DNA of 64,000 nucleotides from Bacteroidales bacterium UBA2712 (GTDB lineage: Bacteria > Bacteroidota > Bacteroidia > Bacteroidales > Paludibacteraceae). Positions within the stretch are counted from its first letter, which is position 1. Each line of letters begins with the position of its first letter. Below are positions 27,745 to 35,283 of this stretch, in pieces. The DNA lies in assembly GCA_002354055.1 (NCBI GenBank), contig DEKW01000019.1:158577-222576 (forward strand). Direction: 5' to 3'. The position numbers and the translations under genes are program-made. The notes below the pieces were generated by a model. It searched no databases. It was not told where the DNA came from and was given only the letters and a program-made list of their open reading frames with translations.

Positions 27745-28997
27745 CTTGCTAATTTGATTTCATTCCACATCTCGAGCAGCATCTCCTGGCTCTCGCCGGC
27801 ATCGTGCATCAGCGCGCAGCGGTCGATGATACTCTTGTCTGCATAATAAACGGGGTTGAGGTGCAGCGCGTGCGGGTCTAACATCTCGCCGTCCACCTCG
27901 ATCGGGTCATTGCCGAAGAAATAAGAAGCATCCACACTCTCGGGCCACTCCTCTTCGTCGTTCTGCTCCTTCAGCACCTCAGCGGCAGCCAACGGACCGC
28001 CGGCGCAAGATACATAACCGATCTCGTCCATGTTTGCCAACGCATTGTCAGCACGGCACATATAGTCGATGAAGTATGTAGCGGCTTTCACGTTCTTTGC
28101 GTATTTCGGGATTACCCAACCGTCAAACCACACGTTCGAACCCTCTTGCGGTACGATGTAGTCGAGCATGACGCCCATCTCCGCTGCCTCTTCGATAGCG
28201 AACTGCGCATCGCCGGACCAGCTCAGGTTCATCCATGCCTTGCCTTTGGTCATCTCCTCCTTGCCGAAGTCCACTTCCCATCCGCAGATCTGTTTTTTCG
28301 CCTTCAGCAGCACCTCTTTGACCGCAGCTACGCGCTCCGGAGTGATGTCACGAACGAGTTCGTCACGCGTCACTTCGCCGGCCTCGATCTGGTCCGCAAA
28401 AGCGTACAGTACCAATACCGAATATACGTCGCGGAAAGCGTCCTTCATCAGGATCTTGTCCTCAAACTTCGGATCCAGTACCGCTGCCCAGCTCTTCAGG
28501 TCCTCGCGCTCCACGAACTGCGGGTTGTAGATGAAGCCCGTCGTGCCCCACATGTAACCTGCCGTGTAGTCGCTCACCTTCACGTCTGCACTCGGAGCCA
28601 TCTGTTGGAATTTCTCCGTTACGAACGGGGAGATGTTGTCGAAATACCAGATGCTGTCAGCGATCAGTTCTTTCTGGATCGGCTGTACCAGACCTTTCTT
28701 CAGCATTCGCTCGATGATGTACTCCGACGGGCAGAACACATCGTAGTCCTCGTGACCGACCTCGATCTTTGTCAGCGCGGTCTCGTTGATGTCGAAGGTC
28801 TCATAAACCAGCTCCACTTTCTCGCCGGTCTGCTCGTAGTACCAAGCCTCGAAGTTCGTCTTGACGTCCTCGTTGATGTAGTCCGCCCAGTTCAGCACTT
28901 TGAGTTGATGTGCGCGGTCAGAACCGCCGCAGGAAACGAGTATTAGCGCTACGGCTAATAAACTTGAAATTTGAAATTTGAAATTTGAAATTTTCAT
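27741..28997 (-). CDS. potD: Spermidine/putrescine-binding lipoprotein of ABC transporter
   Basis: The 418-residue protein has a lipobox (LVSC, Cys23) and a type II periplasmic binding fold of the PotD/PotF group: LKVLNWADYINEDV after the signal, EVGHEDYDVFCPSEYIIERM, AGYMWGTTGFIYN, and WFDGWVIPKYAKN. It should capture polyamines outside the inner membrane and hand them to PotB/PotC. Ligand specificity between spermidine and putrescine cannot be told by eye. A perfect heptamer array (28964-28991) lies right after the start codon and codes ISNFKFQIS of the signal peptide. It overlaps potC by 4 bp and the TPR gene by 4 bp. Confidence 0.9.
   Translation of the reverse strand: MKISNFKFQISSLLAVALILVSCGGSDRAHQLKVLNWADYINEDVKTNFEAWYYEQTGEKVELVYETFDINETALTKIEVGHEDYDVFCPSEYIIERMLKKGLVQPIQKELIADSIWYFDNISPFVTEKFQQMAPSADVKVSDYTAGYMWGTTGFIYNPQFVEREDLKSWAAVLDPKFEDKILMKDAFRDVYSVLVLYAFADQIEAGEVTRDELVRDITPERVAAVKEVLLKAKKQICGWEVDFGKEEMTKGKAWMNLSWSGDAQFAIEEAAEMGVMLDYIVPQEGSNVWFDGWVIPKYAKNVKAATYFIDYMCRADNALANMDEIGYVSCAGGPLAAAEVLKEQNDEEEWPESVDASYFFGNDPIEVDGEMLDPHALHLNPVYYADKSIIDRCALMHDAGESQEMLLEMWNEIKLAR
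28964..28991. repeat. TTGAAAT x4 array just inside the potD start
   Basis: Four perfect TTGAAAT heptamers (28964-28991) lie 3 bp from the potD start codon at 28995-28997 and are read as signal-peptide codons on the minus strand. Confidence 0.9.
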
Positions 28998-30367
28998 TTT
29001 TCTTCTTGTTTAGAATTACGTATATTGATATAAATTAAAACGGTCAACATCACTAACAGGATGATGGTAAACAACGGTCTCAACTCCGGCGTCAGACCGC
29101 CTTTGCGGGCATCGGAGTAGATGAACGTACTGAGCGTCTCCAGACCTCCGGAGCCTTTGGTGAAGAACGTCACGCCGAAATCATCGACACTCAGCGTCAG
29201 CGCCAGGATGAATCCGCTCAGCATGCCCGGCCATAACTCCGGTAGCATCACCATCCGCAACGCCTGTCCCGGCGTAGCACCTAAGTCCAAAGCCGCCTCG
29301 TAGGTATTGGGGTTCATGCGGCTCAATCGCGGCAACACACTCAGTACCACGTACGGCGTACAGAATACCACATGGGCGATGCACACGGTCCCTAAGCCCT
29401 GACTCATGCCCAATGCCACAAACAGCAGGAAGAGCGATATACCGGTAATGATATCCGGGTTAATCATCGGCACGGAGTTCAGCAGACTCACCACCTTGCG
29501 GCTTCTGGCGCGCATGTTGTAGATGCCGATTGCCGCCAGCGTACCGAGTATCGTTGCACAAGTAGCCGCCACAAGCGCGATGACCACGGTGTACCAGATA
29601 GCGCTGTTCAGACCTGCGTCCGCCTGACCCGTAAAAAGGTTCGCGTATAGATCCATCGAGAAGCCCGTCCAGTTACCCAAGACCTTGCTCTTCGTGAACG
29701 AGAACACGGCGATCAGCGCAATCGGCGCGTACAGCACCATCAGCAGCAGCCAGAGATACAGCTGCGAACCGTAATGACGCCGCAGACCCATCCGCTGGCG
29801 GCGAAGCGTCTCTTGCTCCACGGGAGTGAGGTCACGCTCTTTGCGACGGCTATAGAAGATGTAGCCGCCATATAGGACGGTTCCCAAGAGTAGCAGTCCC
29901 GCAAAGACCCACCAGATCCATCCGCGGTTCTTTTTCTTGTCCAACTGCTCATGCAGGTACGCCTCGAAGGTATTATACGCGTTGCCGACCAATACCCGCT
30001 GTGCGCGGTTCTTGATCGCTTTACCGTTCCGCCATACGACCCATCGAACCTCCGCTTCGTCCGTAAAACTATAGATGCTGTCGAACCCTTCTACCGGACC
30101 TTCGTTCACAAACACGAAGTCCAAGTCTTTGAGCGCAGCGGTCTTTTGACTTTCTACTTTGAGCGTAGCGGTCTGTATTCTAATATTCACTTTCTCCCCG
30201 GCATAACTCTCCGGGAAGTCCGTCAGTACCTGTACGTCCCCTGTCGCACCGACCTTCAGATCGTACGTCAGGTTCGACTGCGCCATCATAAAGGCGAAAG
30301 GCGAAAGGACGAAAAGGACGAAGCCTATAACCCTTAGCCCATAACCTTTAGCCATGAACCTTCTCAT
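28994..30367 (-). CDS. potC: Polyamine ABC permease PotC with an extra N-terminal periplasmic domain
   Basis: The C-terminal part (about residues 195-457) is a normal PotC-type permease with the EAA loop (YEAALDLGATPGQALRMVMLP) and six membrane segments. Before it stand a signal-like segment (about 8-30, ending AFMMAQ), a beta-rich domain of about 120 residues (YDLKVGATGDVQVLTDFPES through VLVGNAYNTFEAYLHEQL) and an extra membrane helix (about 148-170, WIWWVFAGLLLLGTVLYGGY). Known PotC proteins are about 260 residues, so this is a fusion or extension. The signal segment is coded by heptamers (30290-30363) and the domain includes two mini-hairpin elements (30133-30174). The order potA-B-C-D with 4-8 bp overlaps supports the assignment. 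Confidence 0.85.
   Translation of the reverse strand: MRRFMAKGYGLRVIGFVLFVLSPFAFMMAQSNLTYDLKVGATGDVQVLTDFPESYAGEKVNIRIQTATLKVESQKTAALKDLDFVFVNEGPVEGFDSIYSFTDEAEVRWVVWRNGKAIKNRAQRVLVGNAYNTFEAYLHEQLDKKKNRGWIWWVFAGLLLLGTVLYGGYIFYSRRKERDLTPVEQETLRRQRMGLRRHYGSQLYLWLLLMVLYAPIALIAVFSFTKSKVLGNWTGFSMDLYANLFTGQADAGLNSAIWYTVVIALVAATCATILGTLAAIGIYNMRARSRKVVSLLNSVPMINPDIITGISLFLLFVALGMSQGLGTVCIAHVVFCTPYVVLSVLPRLSRMNPNTYEAALDLGATPGQALRMVMLPELWPGMLSGFILALTLSVDDFGVTFFTKGSGGLETLSTFIYSDARKGGLTPELRPLFTIILLVMLTVLIYINIRNSKQEEK
30133..30174. repeat. Two mini-hairpin GGTCT elements inside the PotC extension
   Basis: GCGCAGCGGTCT (30133-30144) and GCGTAGCGGTCT (30163-30174), separated by heptamer-like TTTGACTTTCTAC. 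They are in frame and code TATLKVESQKTAALKD. Confidence 0.75.
30290..30363. repeat. Heptamer arrays coding the N-terminal signal of the PotC fusion
   Basis: AAAGGCG, AAAGGCG, AAAGGACG, AAAAGGACG (30290-30320) are followed by six heptamers alternating AGCCNAT and AACCNTT forms (30322-30363). Read on the minus strand they code almost the whole first 26 residues. Confidence 0.8.
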
Positions 30368-31158
30368 ATCATCCCTCCTTTCTCTCCGTCATCGTTATTA
30401 TCGCCGAAGAACGACGTCAGGGCGATGATGATCAGCAGCACGAGCGACAGTACCGCACCGTAGTTCAGCAGGTCGGTCGTAGTGATATAATCCTGAATGA
30501 GGCTACCGAACAACTTGATATTATTATGCGTCAGCAGTTCTGCAATCGCGAAGGTCGAGACCGTCGGCATGAAGACCATCACTACGCCGCTATAGACGCC
30601 AGGCATACTGAGCGGCACAATCACTTTCCAGAAACTCTGCCAGCGGCTGGCACCCAAGTCCTGAGCCGCCTCCACAAGCGAGTTATCCATCTTCTGCAGC
30701 GTGTTGTAGATCGGGTAGATCATGAACGGCAGGTAGTCGTAGCAAAGGCCGAAAAGCAGCGCCCCTTCGCCCAACGGCAGACCGAGCATATTAAATAGCT
30801 CTACCGTCGCTACCGTGCGCAGCAGGAAATTGATCCACATCGGCAGGATAAACAACATCGCCATCACTTTCGGCGTCTTGAAGTCCTCCTGCGCCATGAT
30901 ATACGCTGCCGGATAACCGATCAGCAGGCAGATCGCGGTATTGAAAACCGCAATCATCACCGAGTACAAGAAGGTTTGGATAGCTTCGCTATGAGAAAAG
31001 AACTTCGCGAAATTGCGTACCGTGAAATGTCCGTCAATATCCGTGAACGCATAGACGCCCACGAGAATCAGCGGCAGCACGACGAACAGCAGCATGAACA
31101 GTATATACGGCCATGCCCACGTCCGCCGACTCGAAAATATCTGAATCACCTTACTCAT
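30364..31158 (-). CDS. potB: Polyamine ABC transporter permease PotB
   Basis: The 264-residue inner-membrane permease has about six hydrophobic segments and the cytoplasmic EAA loop [19 protein letters not shown] that docks on PotA. It forms the transport channel together with PotC. The start at 31158 lies 3 bp after a perfect GTCGAAA x4 array (minus strand) and 8 bp inside the potA gene. The stop overlaps the potC start by 4 bp. Confidence 0.92.
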   Translation of the reverse strand: MSKVIQIFSSRRTWAWPYILFMLLFVVLPLILVGVYAFTDIDGHFTVRNFAKFFSHSEAIQTFLYSVMIAVFNTAICLLIGYPAAYIMAQEDFKTPKVMAMLFILPMWINFLLRTVATVELFNMLGLPLGEGALLFGLCYDYLPFMIYPIYNTLQKMDNSLVEAAQDLGASRWQSFWKVIVPLSMPGVYSGVVMVFMPTVSTFAIAELLTHNNIKLFGSLIQDYITTTDLLNYGAVLSLVLLIIIALTSFFGDNNDDGEKGGMI

Positions 31159-32656
31159 GGCTTTCGACTTTCGACTTTCGACTTTCGACTAATATCTTAT
31201 CCTTCGGTATAACCACTCCTACGCGGTCGCCGTCGTCCCACACATCGTTCGTGTTGACGTACAGGTCGTAACCCTCATCCGTACGGATGGTCAGCTGGTA
31301 GTGGTTACCCTTATAGAGAATGAAATGTACTTCGCCGGAGAGCTTGCCTTCTTCCTCGTAGTCCTGCAGGTCGATGGAGCGGAACGGCACTTTGACTTGC
31401 ACTTTCTCGCCGGGCTCCAGACCTTCGATTTGTTTGGGCTGCACTTCCCACTCGGCGCCGATGAAACGCACCTTGCCGTTCTTGAGCACTTCGCCTTCGA
31501 AATAGTTGTAGATATAGTGCTCTTTCTTCATGATCTGGATATCTTCCGGCCGCACGAGCATGCCTACTTCAGTACCCGGCAGGTACTCGTGGTAGTCCTG
31601 AATGAGGAACTCATAGTTATCCGCCGCCAGCACGCGCATTTCATAGTGCACACCCTTGAAGATACAACTCTGTACCTCGCCGTACCATTTCGTGAATTTC
31701 CCCTTCGGCACGCGGTCCTCCGGATCATCCTCAATGTTTTGTGAATCGGTCTTTGAGTCCGCAGGACGGTCTTTCGACTTTTGACTTTCGACTTTCCAAA
31801 TATAAATATCCTCCGGCCGGATGACGACGTCCACGGGGTTGTTCTCGCCGAAACCCGTGTCAATACAATCGAACACCTGACCGCAGAACTCTACTTTCTT
31901 GTCTTTGATCATTGTGCCGCTGAGGATATTGCTCTCGCCGATAAAATCCGCGACGAAGCAGTTCTGCGGCTCGTTATAAATATCTGTCGGAGTACCGATC
32001 TGTTGAATCTTTCCTTCGTTCATCACCACCACGCGGTCGCTCAGCGTCAGCGCTTCTTCCTGGTCGTGCGTCACGTAGATAAACGTGATACCGAGTTTCT
32101 CGTGCAGCTCCTTGAGCTCGATCTGCATGTCGTGCCGCATCTTCAGATCCAAAGCGCTCAGCGGTTCGTCGAGCAGCAGCACTTCCGGCTCGTTGACAAT
32201 CGCGCGGGCTATCGCCACACGTTGTTGCTGACCGCCACTCAAGGTATCTACCTTGCGCTCCTCGTAGCCCGTCATGTTCGCCATCTTCAGCGCCTTGCGA
32301 ACTTTCTTCTTGATCGTCTCGGGGTCCTCTTTCTTCAGCTTCAGACCGAACGCTACGTTGTTAAACACATTCAGATGCGGAAACAGGGCGTACTTCTGAA
32401 ACACCGTGTTCACCGGCCTCTTGTAAGGCGGCGTCTTCGTCACGTCCTCACCTTTCAACAAGATGTCACCACTGCTGGCTACCTGAAATCCTGCGATGCA
32501 ACGCAGTAATGTCGTTTTTCCGCAACCCGATGGGCCAAGGATGGTCACGAACTCACCTTTTTTTACCTGCAGACTAACGTCATTCAGCGCGAACTTACCG
32601 TCCTCAAACTGCTTGAAAACGTGGTTCACCTCAATGATAAACGGATTCTTACTCAT
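31151..32656 (-). CDS. potA: Polyamine ABC transporter ATPase PotA
   Basis: The 501-residue ATPase energises polyamine uptake. Visible motifs: Walker [11 protein letters not shown]-loop region [12 protein letters not shown], signature LSGGQQQR, Walker [13 protein letters not shown] and the switch His in [10 protein letters not shown]. The C-terminal part carries TOBE-type regulatory strands, with a long insertion relative to usual PotA proteins. In this insertion a heptamer array and mini-hairpin (31757-31798) code [14 protein letters not shown], which has no counterpart I know in PotA. The last residues [12 protein letters not shown] are coded by the array that precedes potB. First gene of a six-gene operon. 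Confidence 0.93.
   Translation of the reverse strand: MSKNPFIIEVNHVFKQFEDGKFALNDVSLQVKKGEFVTILGPSGCGKTTLLRCIAGFQVASSGDILLKGEDVTKTPPYKRPVNTVFQKYALFPHLNVFNNVAFGLKLKKEDPETIKKKVRKALKMANMTGYEERKVDTLSGGQQQRVAIARAIVNEPEVLLLDEPLSALDLKMRHDMQIELKELHEKLGITFIYVTHDQEEALTLSDRVVVMNEGKIQQIGTPTDIYNEPQNCFVADFIGESNILSGTMIKDKKVEFCGQVFDCIDTGFGENNPVDVVIRPEDIYIWKVESQKSKDRPADSKTDSQNIEDDPEDRVPKGKFTKWYGEVQSCIFKGVHYEMRVLAADNYEFLIQDYHEYLPGTEVGMLVRPEDIQIMKKEHYIYNYFEGEVLKNGKVRFIGAEWEVQPKQIEGLEPGEKVQVKVPFRSIDLQDYEEEGKLSGEVHFILYKGNHYQLTIRTDEGYDLYVNTNDVWDDGDRVGVVIPKDKILVESRKSKVESHE
31162..31189. repeat. TTTCGAC x4 array at the potA/potB junction
   Basis: Four perfect heptamers. On the minus strand they read GTCGAAA x4, code the end of PotA and end 3 bp before the potB ATG. 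Confidence 0.9.
31757..31798. repeat. Mini-hairpin plus heptamer array inserted in potA
   Basis: GTCCGCAGGACGGTCT (31757-31772) is a 4-bp stem with GCA loop followed by GGTCT. It merges with four heptamers CTTTCGA, CTTTTGA, CTTTCGA, CTTTCCA (31771-31798). The unit is nearly that of the 31162 array. Confidence 0.8.
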
Positions 32657-32775
32657 TTCTTTAAACTAGATTGGATTACGATACTCTCGATCAATCATAA
32701 AATATATACGTTTTGTTATACATTATTTACTTGCGCCTACGCAGCAAGCGTACGCATATGCGCACATTTCGGCTG

Positions 32776-32807
32776 CAAAGGTACAACAAAAATTGCAAAT
32801 ATGCAAA
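32776..32807 (-). promoter_or_regulatory. Promoter of the potA operon
   Basis: On the minus strand TTTGC (32803-32807) and TACCTTTG (32776-32783) lie about 20 nt apart. The potA start at 32656 follows after a leader of roughly 110 nt. Confidence 0.8.
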
Positions 32808-32811
32808 CTTT

Positions 32812-32939
32812 CGAGTGTTTTTCGCCAAATAAAATGCAATTTTATGTATTAAATGGGCTTATGGGGCATTTATGCTTGCATAAAAATGACCGATAGGCGC
32901 ATTTAATACGGGAGCCTTTAGGCTTGGCGAAAACACTCG
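32812..32939. other. Large branched inverted repeat (cruciform or structured RNA)
   Basis: Outer arms CGAGTGTTTTTCGCC (32812-32826) and GGCGAAAACACTCG (32926-32939) match except for one extra T. Inside are a perfect 10-bp pair GTATTAAATG (32846-32855) / CATTTAATAC (32900-32909), which encloses the hairpin TTTATGC-TT-GCATAAA (32869-32884), and small hairpins AAAAT-GCA-ATTTT and AGCC-TTTA-GGCT. It sits 5 bp upstream of the potA promoter. No promoter of its own and no T run are visible. Confidence 0.65.
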
Positions 32940-33039
32940 CCTGGGCATATTTACCGCAGGACGCGAACGTACTTTCGAAGGGGTACCCATTCATGGGGGA
33001 GGTGGTCGAATTTACTACAAAAATCCCCCAAAAAACGTT

Positions 33040-33123
33040 CAAAAATTGTACAAAAATTGTACAAAAATTGTACTAAAAGCGCGTGATTACCGCGTGATAA
33101 CCGGGTGATTACCGCGTTATTAC
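33040..33123. repeat. Two adjacent sets of 11-bp tandem repeats
   Basis: CAAAAATTGTA is present three times without mismatch (33040-33072). Seven bases later come four units of CGCGTGATTAC type (33080-33123: CGCGTGATTAC, CGCGTGATAAC, CGGGTGATTAC, CGCGTTATTAC). Both sets have an 11-bp period, about one helical turn. The stretch 32940-33280 otherwise holds no supported gene. Confidence 0.85.
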
Positions 33124-33281
33124 CGCGACATTCATATGACGAAAACGAGAGGAAAGCGGATGAACGAGCCTCAGGAGAATACCTCTCCAAAATCTGACGT
33201 CAAAGATACACAAAATTTTTGACATTTCCAAATTTCCCGCCTCAAAAAACAATGAAAAATATATAAAAGTAGCAAAAATAC

Positions 33282-33312
33282 TTGTGTATGTCATTTTTTT
33301 TGTGTAATTTTG
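33282..33312 (+). promoter_or_regulatory. Promoter for the DUF4160/DUF2442 pair
   Basis: TAATTTTG at 33305-33312 fits the downstream element well; TTG at 33282-33284 is a partial match to the upstream element. The ATG at 33342 follows about 30 nt later. Confidence 0.6.
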
Positions 33313-33341
33313 CAGCGCAAAATCTTTAATACAAGAAAATT

Positions 33342-33599
33342 ATGCCTGAAATCAGCCGTTTTTATGGGATTATAATTTGTTTATATTAGAAAGACCATAA
33401 TCCGCCTCACGTGCATTTTACGTATGGAGATTATGAATGCAGTATAAGTGTGTTAGATCGCATCGTTGACGGACAAGCTCCGGCAAAAGTAATCAGTAAG
33501 GTAAATCAATGGATAGATTTGCATGAGCAAGAGATCCTTTCATTATGGGAAAGCGCCCAGGAAGGCAAACAAATAGGAAGAATAGAACCTCTAAAATAG
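33342..33599 (+). pseudogene. DUF4160 gene interrupted by an in-frame amber codon
   Basis: From ATG 33342 the frame reads MPEISRFYGIIICLY, then TAG at 33387-33389, then continues in the same frame as KDHNPPHVHFTYGDYECSI to a stop at 33599. Both halves match the start of DUF4160 proteins, which normally read through this point with an aromatic residue before xDHNPPHxH. A single TGG-to-TAG change explains it. A GTG at 33411 could restart translation but would lose the conserved HNPPH motif. It is followed 7 bp later by its usual partner DUF2442. Function of DUF4160 is unknown; the pair is often regarded as toxin-antitoxin-like. Confidence 0.8.
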
Positions 33600-33606
33600 A
33601 ATAGTT

Positions 33607-33840
33607 ATGCTACGCGTAAAAGATGTTGATTATCAAGGAGACTATAAATTGGCTCTTACTTTTAGTGACGGAGTGCATAAAATAGTGGACTTGGAACCTT
33701 ACTTAAAAGGTGAGGTCTTTGGCTCTTTGCGTGACAAGGACCAATTTATCCAATATGCGCTCACTCCAGTTACAATTGAGTGGGCTAATGGAGCCGACCT
33801 TGCCCCTGAGTATTTATATGAAATAGGTACTCCGGCATAA
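33607..33840 (+). CDS. DUF2442 family protein
   Basis: The 77-residue protein begins MLRVKDVDYQGDYKLALTFSDG and contains VDLEPYLKGEVF and IEWANGADLAPEYLYE, the features of DUF2442 (NE0471 N-terminal-like domain). It usually stands next to a DUF4160 gene, as here. The role is not established. The upstream partner is broken, so this copy may be an orphan. Confidence 0.85.
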   Translation: MLRVKDVDYQGDYKLALTFSDGVHKIVDLEPYLKGEVFGSLRDKDQFIQYALTPVTIEWANGADLAPEYLYEIGTPA

Positions 33841-33893
33841 AATATTTCCCAGGTCTGACCTCACCGACAGTTAAAAAGCGGTGAGAAAATATT
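33841..33893. other. Inverted repeat directly after the DUF2442 stop codon
   Basis: AATATTT (33841-33847) pairs with AAATATT (33887-33893), and inside it CTCACCG (33860-33866) pairs with CGGTGAG (33879-33885). It begins at the base after the stop codon. There is no T run, so it is not a classical terminator. Two further hairpins follow: GCGCGA-AGCG-TCGCGC (33903-33918) and AAGCGT-TTAC-ACGCTT (33938-33953). Confidence 0.6.
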
Positions 33894-33937
33894 GAAGGAC
33901 AAGCGCGAAGCGTCGCGCAATAACATATTAAAATAAG

Positions 33938-34170
33938 AAGCGTTTACACGCTTGTGATCTGATTTCTCGAAATGTAGGAAGTTGAGAGAATGGATTCAGA
34001 AAACAAGCAAGTAGATGCTCACGAGTGTACAACTCGCTTGCACTATTGGACAATTCTAATAGTGTGTTGGCGGATATATACACGGCGCGAGTTTCTGTTT
34101 GCATATCTGATCCATTAGGCATTTCCTACAGCCTCGAGAAACGGGTAACAAATAGTTATTCGCGTTTTTT
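33938..34170 (+). ncRNA. Candidate structured non-coding RNA with its own terminator
   Basis: Nested pairing fills this gene-free stretch. P1: TTTCTCGAAATGTAGGAA (33963-33980) with TTCCTACAGCCTCGAGAAA (34123-34141). P2: AATGGATTCAGA (33989-34000) with TCTGATCCATT (34106-34116). Inside are two hairpins, GCAAG/CTTGC closing over CGAGT-GTACA-ACTCG (34007-34041) and CACTATT/AATAGTG (34041-34064). P1 is followed at once by a stem CGGGTAAC/GTTATTCG (34142-34162) and T6 (34165-34170), a good intrinsic terminator on the plus strand. No standard promoter is visible. The size (about 210-230 nt) and closing stem could fit a 6S-type RNA, but I cannot identify the family. Confidence 0.5.
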
Positions 34171-34255
34171 GTTGTATATACAAACAATTAATTATAAACG
34201 GAGTAAGCCGAAAATCCGATGAAGAGTAGGCATAAATAAATAATATCTAAAAACA

Positions 34256-34558
34256 ATGAAAACAAAAAACAGGTCTGCAATGATTTATGAGATGGTAAAG
34301 GCCATCATTTCAGGGGCTATTGCATTAGTAGCTCTATTTTATGGTTTAGGTAGTGAATATTCAGTTTCTGTAATTGAATATTATTTGTCCAAAATGGATT
34401 TTTCGACAAGCTTTCCTGATCCACTGCAAATGTTATTGTGCTATCTGAGGATGATTGCTTTTTTCTCATGTAGTGTAATATGTGTTGTTTCTGTTCTCTC
34501 ATACAAAATATATGGAGCAGCAGAAAATAGCAAGGAAATTTCTTCAATACAAGAATAA
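34256..34558 (+). CDS. Small hypothetical membrane protein
   Basis: The 100-residue protein has two likely membrane helices (about 13-30, AIISGAIALVALFYGLG, and 61-84, MIAFFSCSVICVVSVLSYKI) separated by a polar loop. I do not recognise a family. It lies after the candidate structured RNA and before a terminator, in an AT-rich accessory stretch. A coding role is supported by the hydropathy pattern and a terminator 40 bp downstream. Confidence 0.6.
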   Translation: MKTKNRSAMIYEMVKAIISGAIALVALFYGLGSEYSVSVIEYYLSKMDFSTSFPDPLQMLLCYLRMIAFFSCSVICVVSVLSYKIYGAAENSKEISSIQE

Positions 34559-34600
34559 TTGTCAACACAGTTTTTTGGTGTAAATGAGAGACTCAGTGAA

Positions 34601-34634
34601 TAGCGGGTAGCCGATGATGGTTACCCGCTAATTT
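34601..34634 (+). terminator. Terminator after the small membrane protein gene
   Basis: TAGCGGGTA (34601-34609) and TACCCGCTA (34622-34630) form a perfect 9-bp stem with a 12-nt loop, followed by ATTTTAT. Confidence 0.75.
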
Positions 34635-34725
34635 TATCTTCATAATCATATACCTTTCAACTTCGTTCCGAGATCGTTCAAATCAGCAGACCTTGCTCAG
34701 AGGTTAGGAAGCCCCAAGAGCGCAT

Positions 34726-35262
34726 TTACACATTTAGCCACTCCACGGTATTACCTACCGCGGAGAGGTATTGCTGAAATGCGTCCTGGGAGATGACGAC
34801 TGTGCCACGGCAATCGTTGGGGTGGAAAGAGAGTGAAGGGGCGTCTTTCAAACGGCTGTCGAGAAAGAGAATGACGTGGTGGTCTGCGTCGTTAATAAGC
34901 CCGAATGGGCTGACAGAACCCGGTTCCAGACCCAAATAACGCATCATCCGTTCGGGCGAAGCAAACGATAGTTTGCCGGGTGCTTTCTTGCCCTGCGAGA
35001 CGAGAATCTCCTTCAACCAATGCTCTATATCATGGATCGCCAAGTCTTCGTCGCAAGGGAAACAGATGAGGTAATGCTGGTCGCCCTTGTGATTGCGCAT
35101 GAAGATATTCTTGCAATGCACCGACCCGTCGTCATGCCACCAACGTTTCGCCTCCTCGATGGTCTTGCCTTCGGGGTGGTTATAGGTCGTGAAAGGGATG
35201 TGATGATCCTCCAGATACCGCAGCACTTTCTCCTGCCGCTCGGAAATAATCTCGTACTCCAT
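34726..35262 (-). CDS. Prolyl-tRNA editing protein (YbaK/ProX family deacylase)
   Basis: The 178-residue product starting MEYEIISERQEKVL matches the free-standing prolyl-tRNA deacylase group (PrdX/ProX), which hydrolyses mischarged Ala- or Cys-tRNA(Pro) in the cytoplasm. Visible family features: HPEGKTIEEAKRWW, CKNIFMRNHKGDQHYLI with the catalytic Lys context, and the SVSPFGLINDADHHVILFLD stretch near the C-terminus. The reading frame extends 46 codons further upstream, but that part contains the promoter (35284-35314), so I chose ATG 35262. It is divergent from rsfS. Confidence 0.9.
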   Translation of the reverse strand: MEYEIISERQEKVLRYLEDHHIPFTTYNHPEGKTIEEAKRWWHDDGSVHCKNIFMRNHKGDQHYLICFPCDEDLAIHDIEHWLKEILVSQGKKAPGKLSFASPERMMRYLGLEPGSVSPFGLINDADHHVILFLDSRLKDAPSLSFHPNDCRGTVVISQDAFQQYLSAVGNTVEWLNV

Positions 35263-35283
35263 AATATTCGTTCGTATTTGCGC

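Noticed and set aside
33040..33123. CRISPR array
   Set aside because: The units are 11 bp and directly adjacent, with no spacers and no cas genes nearby.
32657..33341. Replication origin
   Set aside because: Iteron-like repeats are present, but no DnaA-box cluster, dnaA, dnaN or rep gene is in view.
33342..33599. Reassigned UAG codon (alternative genetic code)
   Set aside because: TAG terminates other genes in the window (for example those ending at 12057 and 33599), and no other gene shows an internal TAG.
33928..34222. Short open frames on both strands in the structured RNA region
   Set aside because: They have no recognisable family, no promoter, and overlap the paired stems and the terminator.
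34640..34725. tRNA-like stretch upstream of the prolyl-tRNA editing gene end
   Set aside because: No cloverleaf or T-loop sequence could be assembled; no tRNA was found anywhere in the window.
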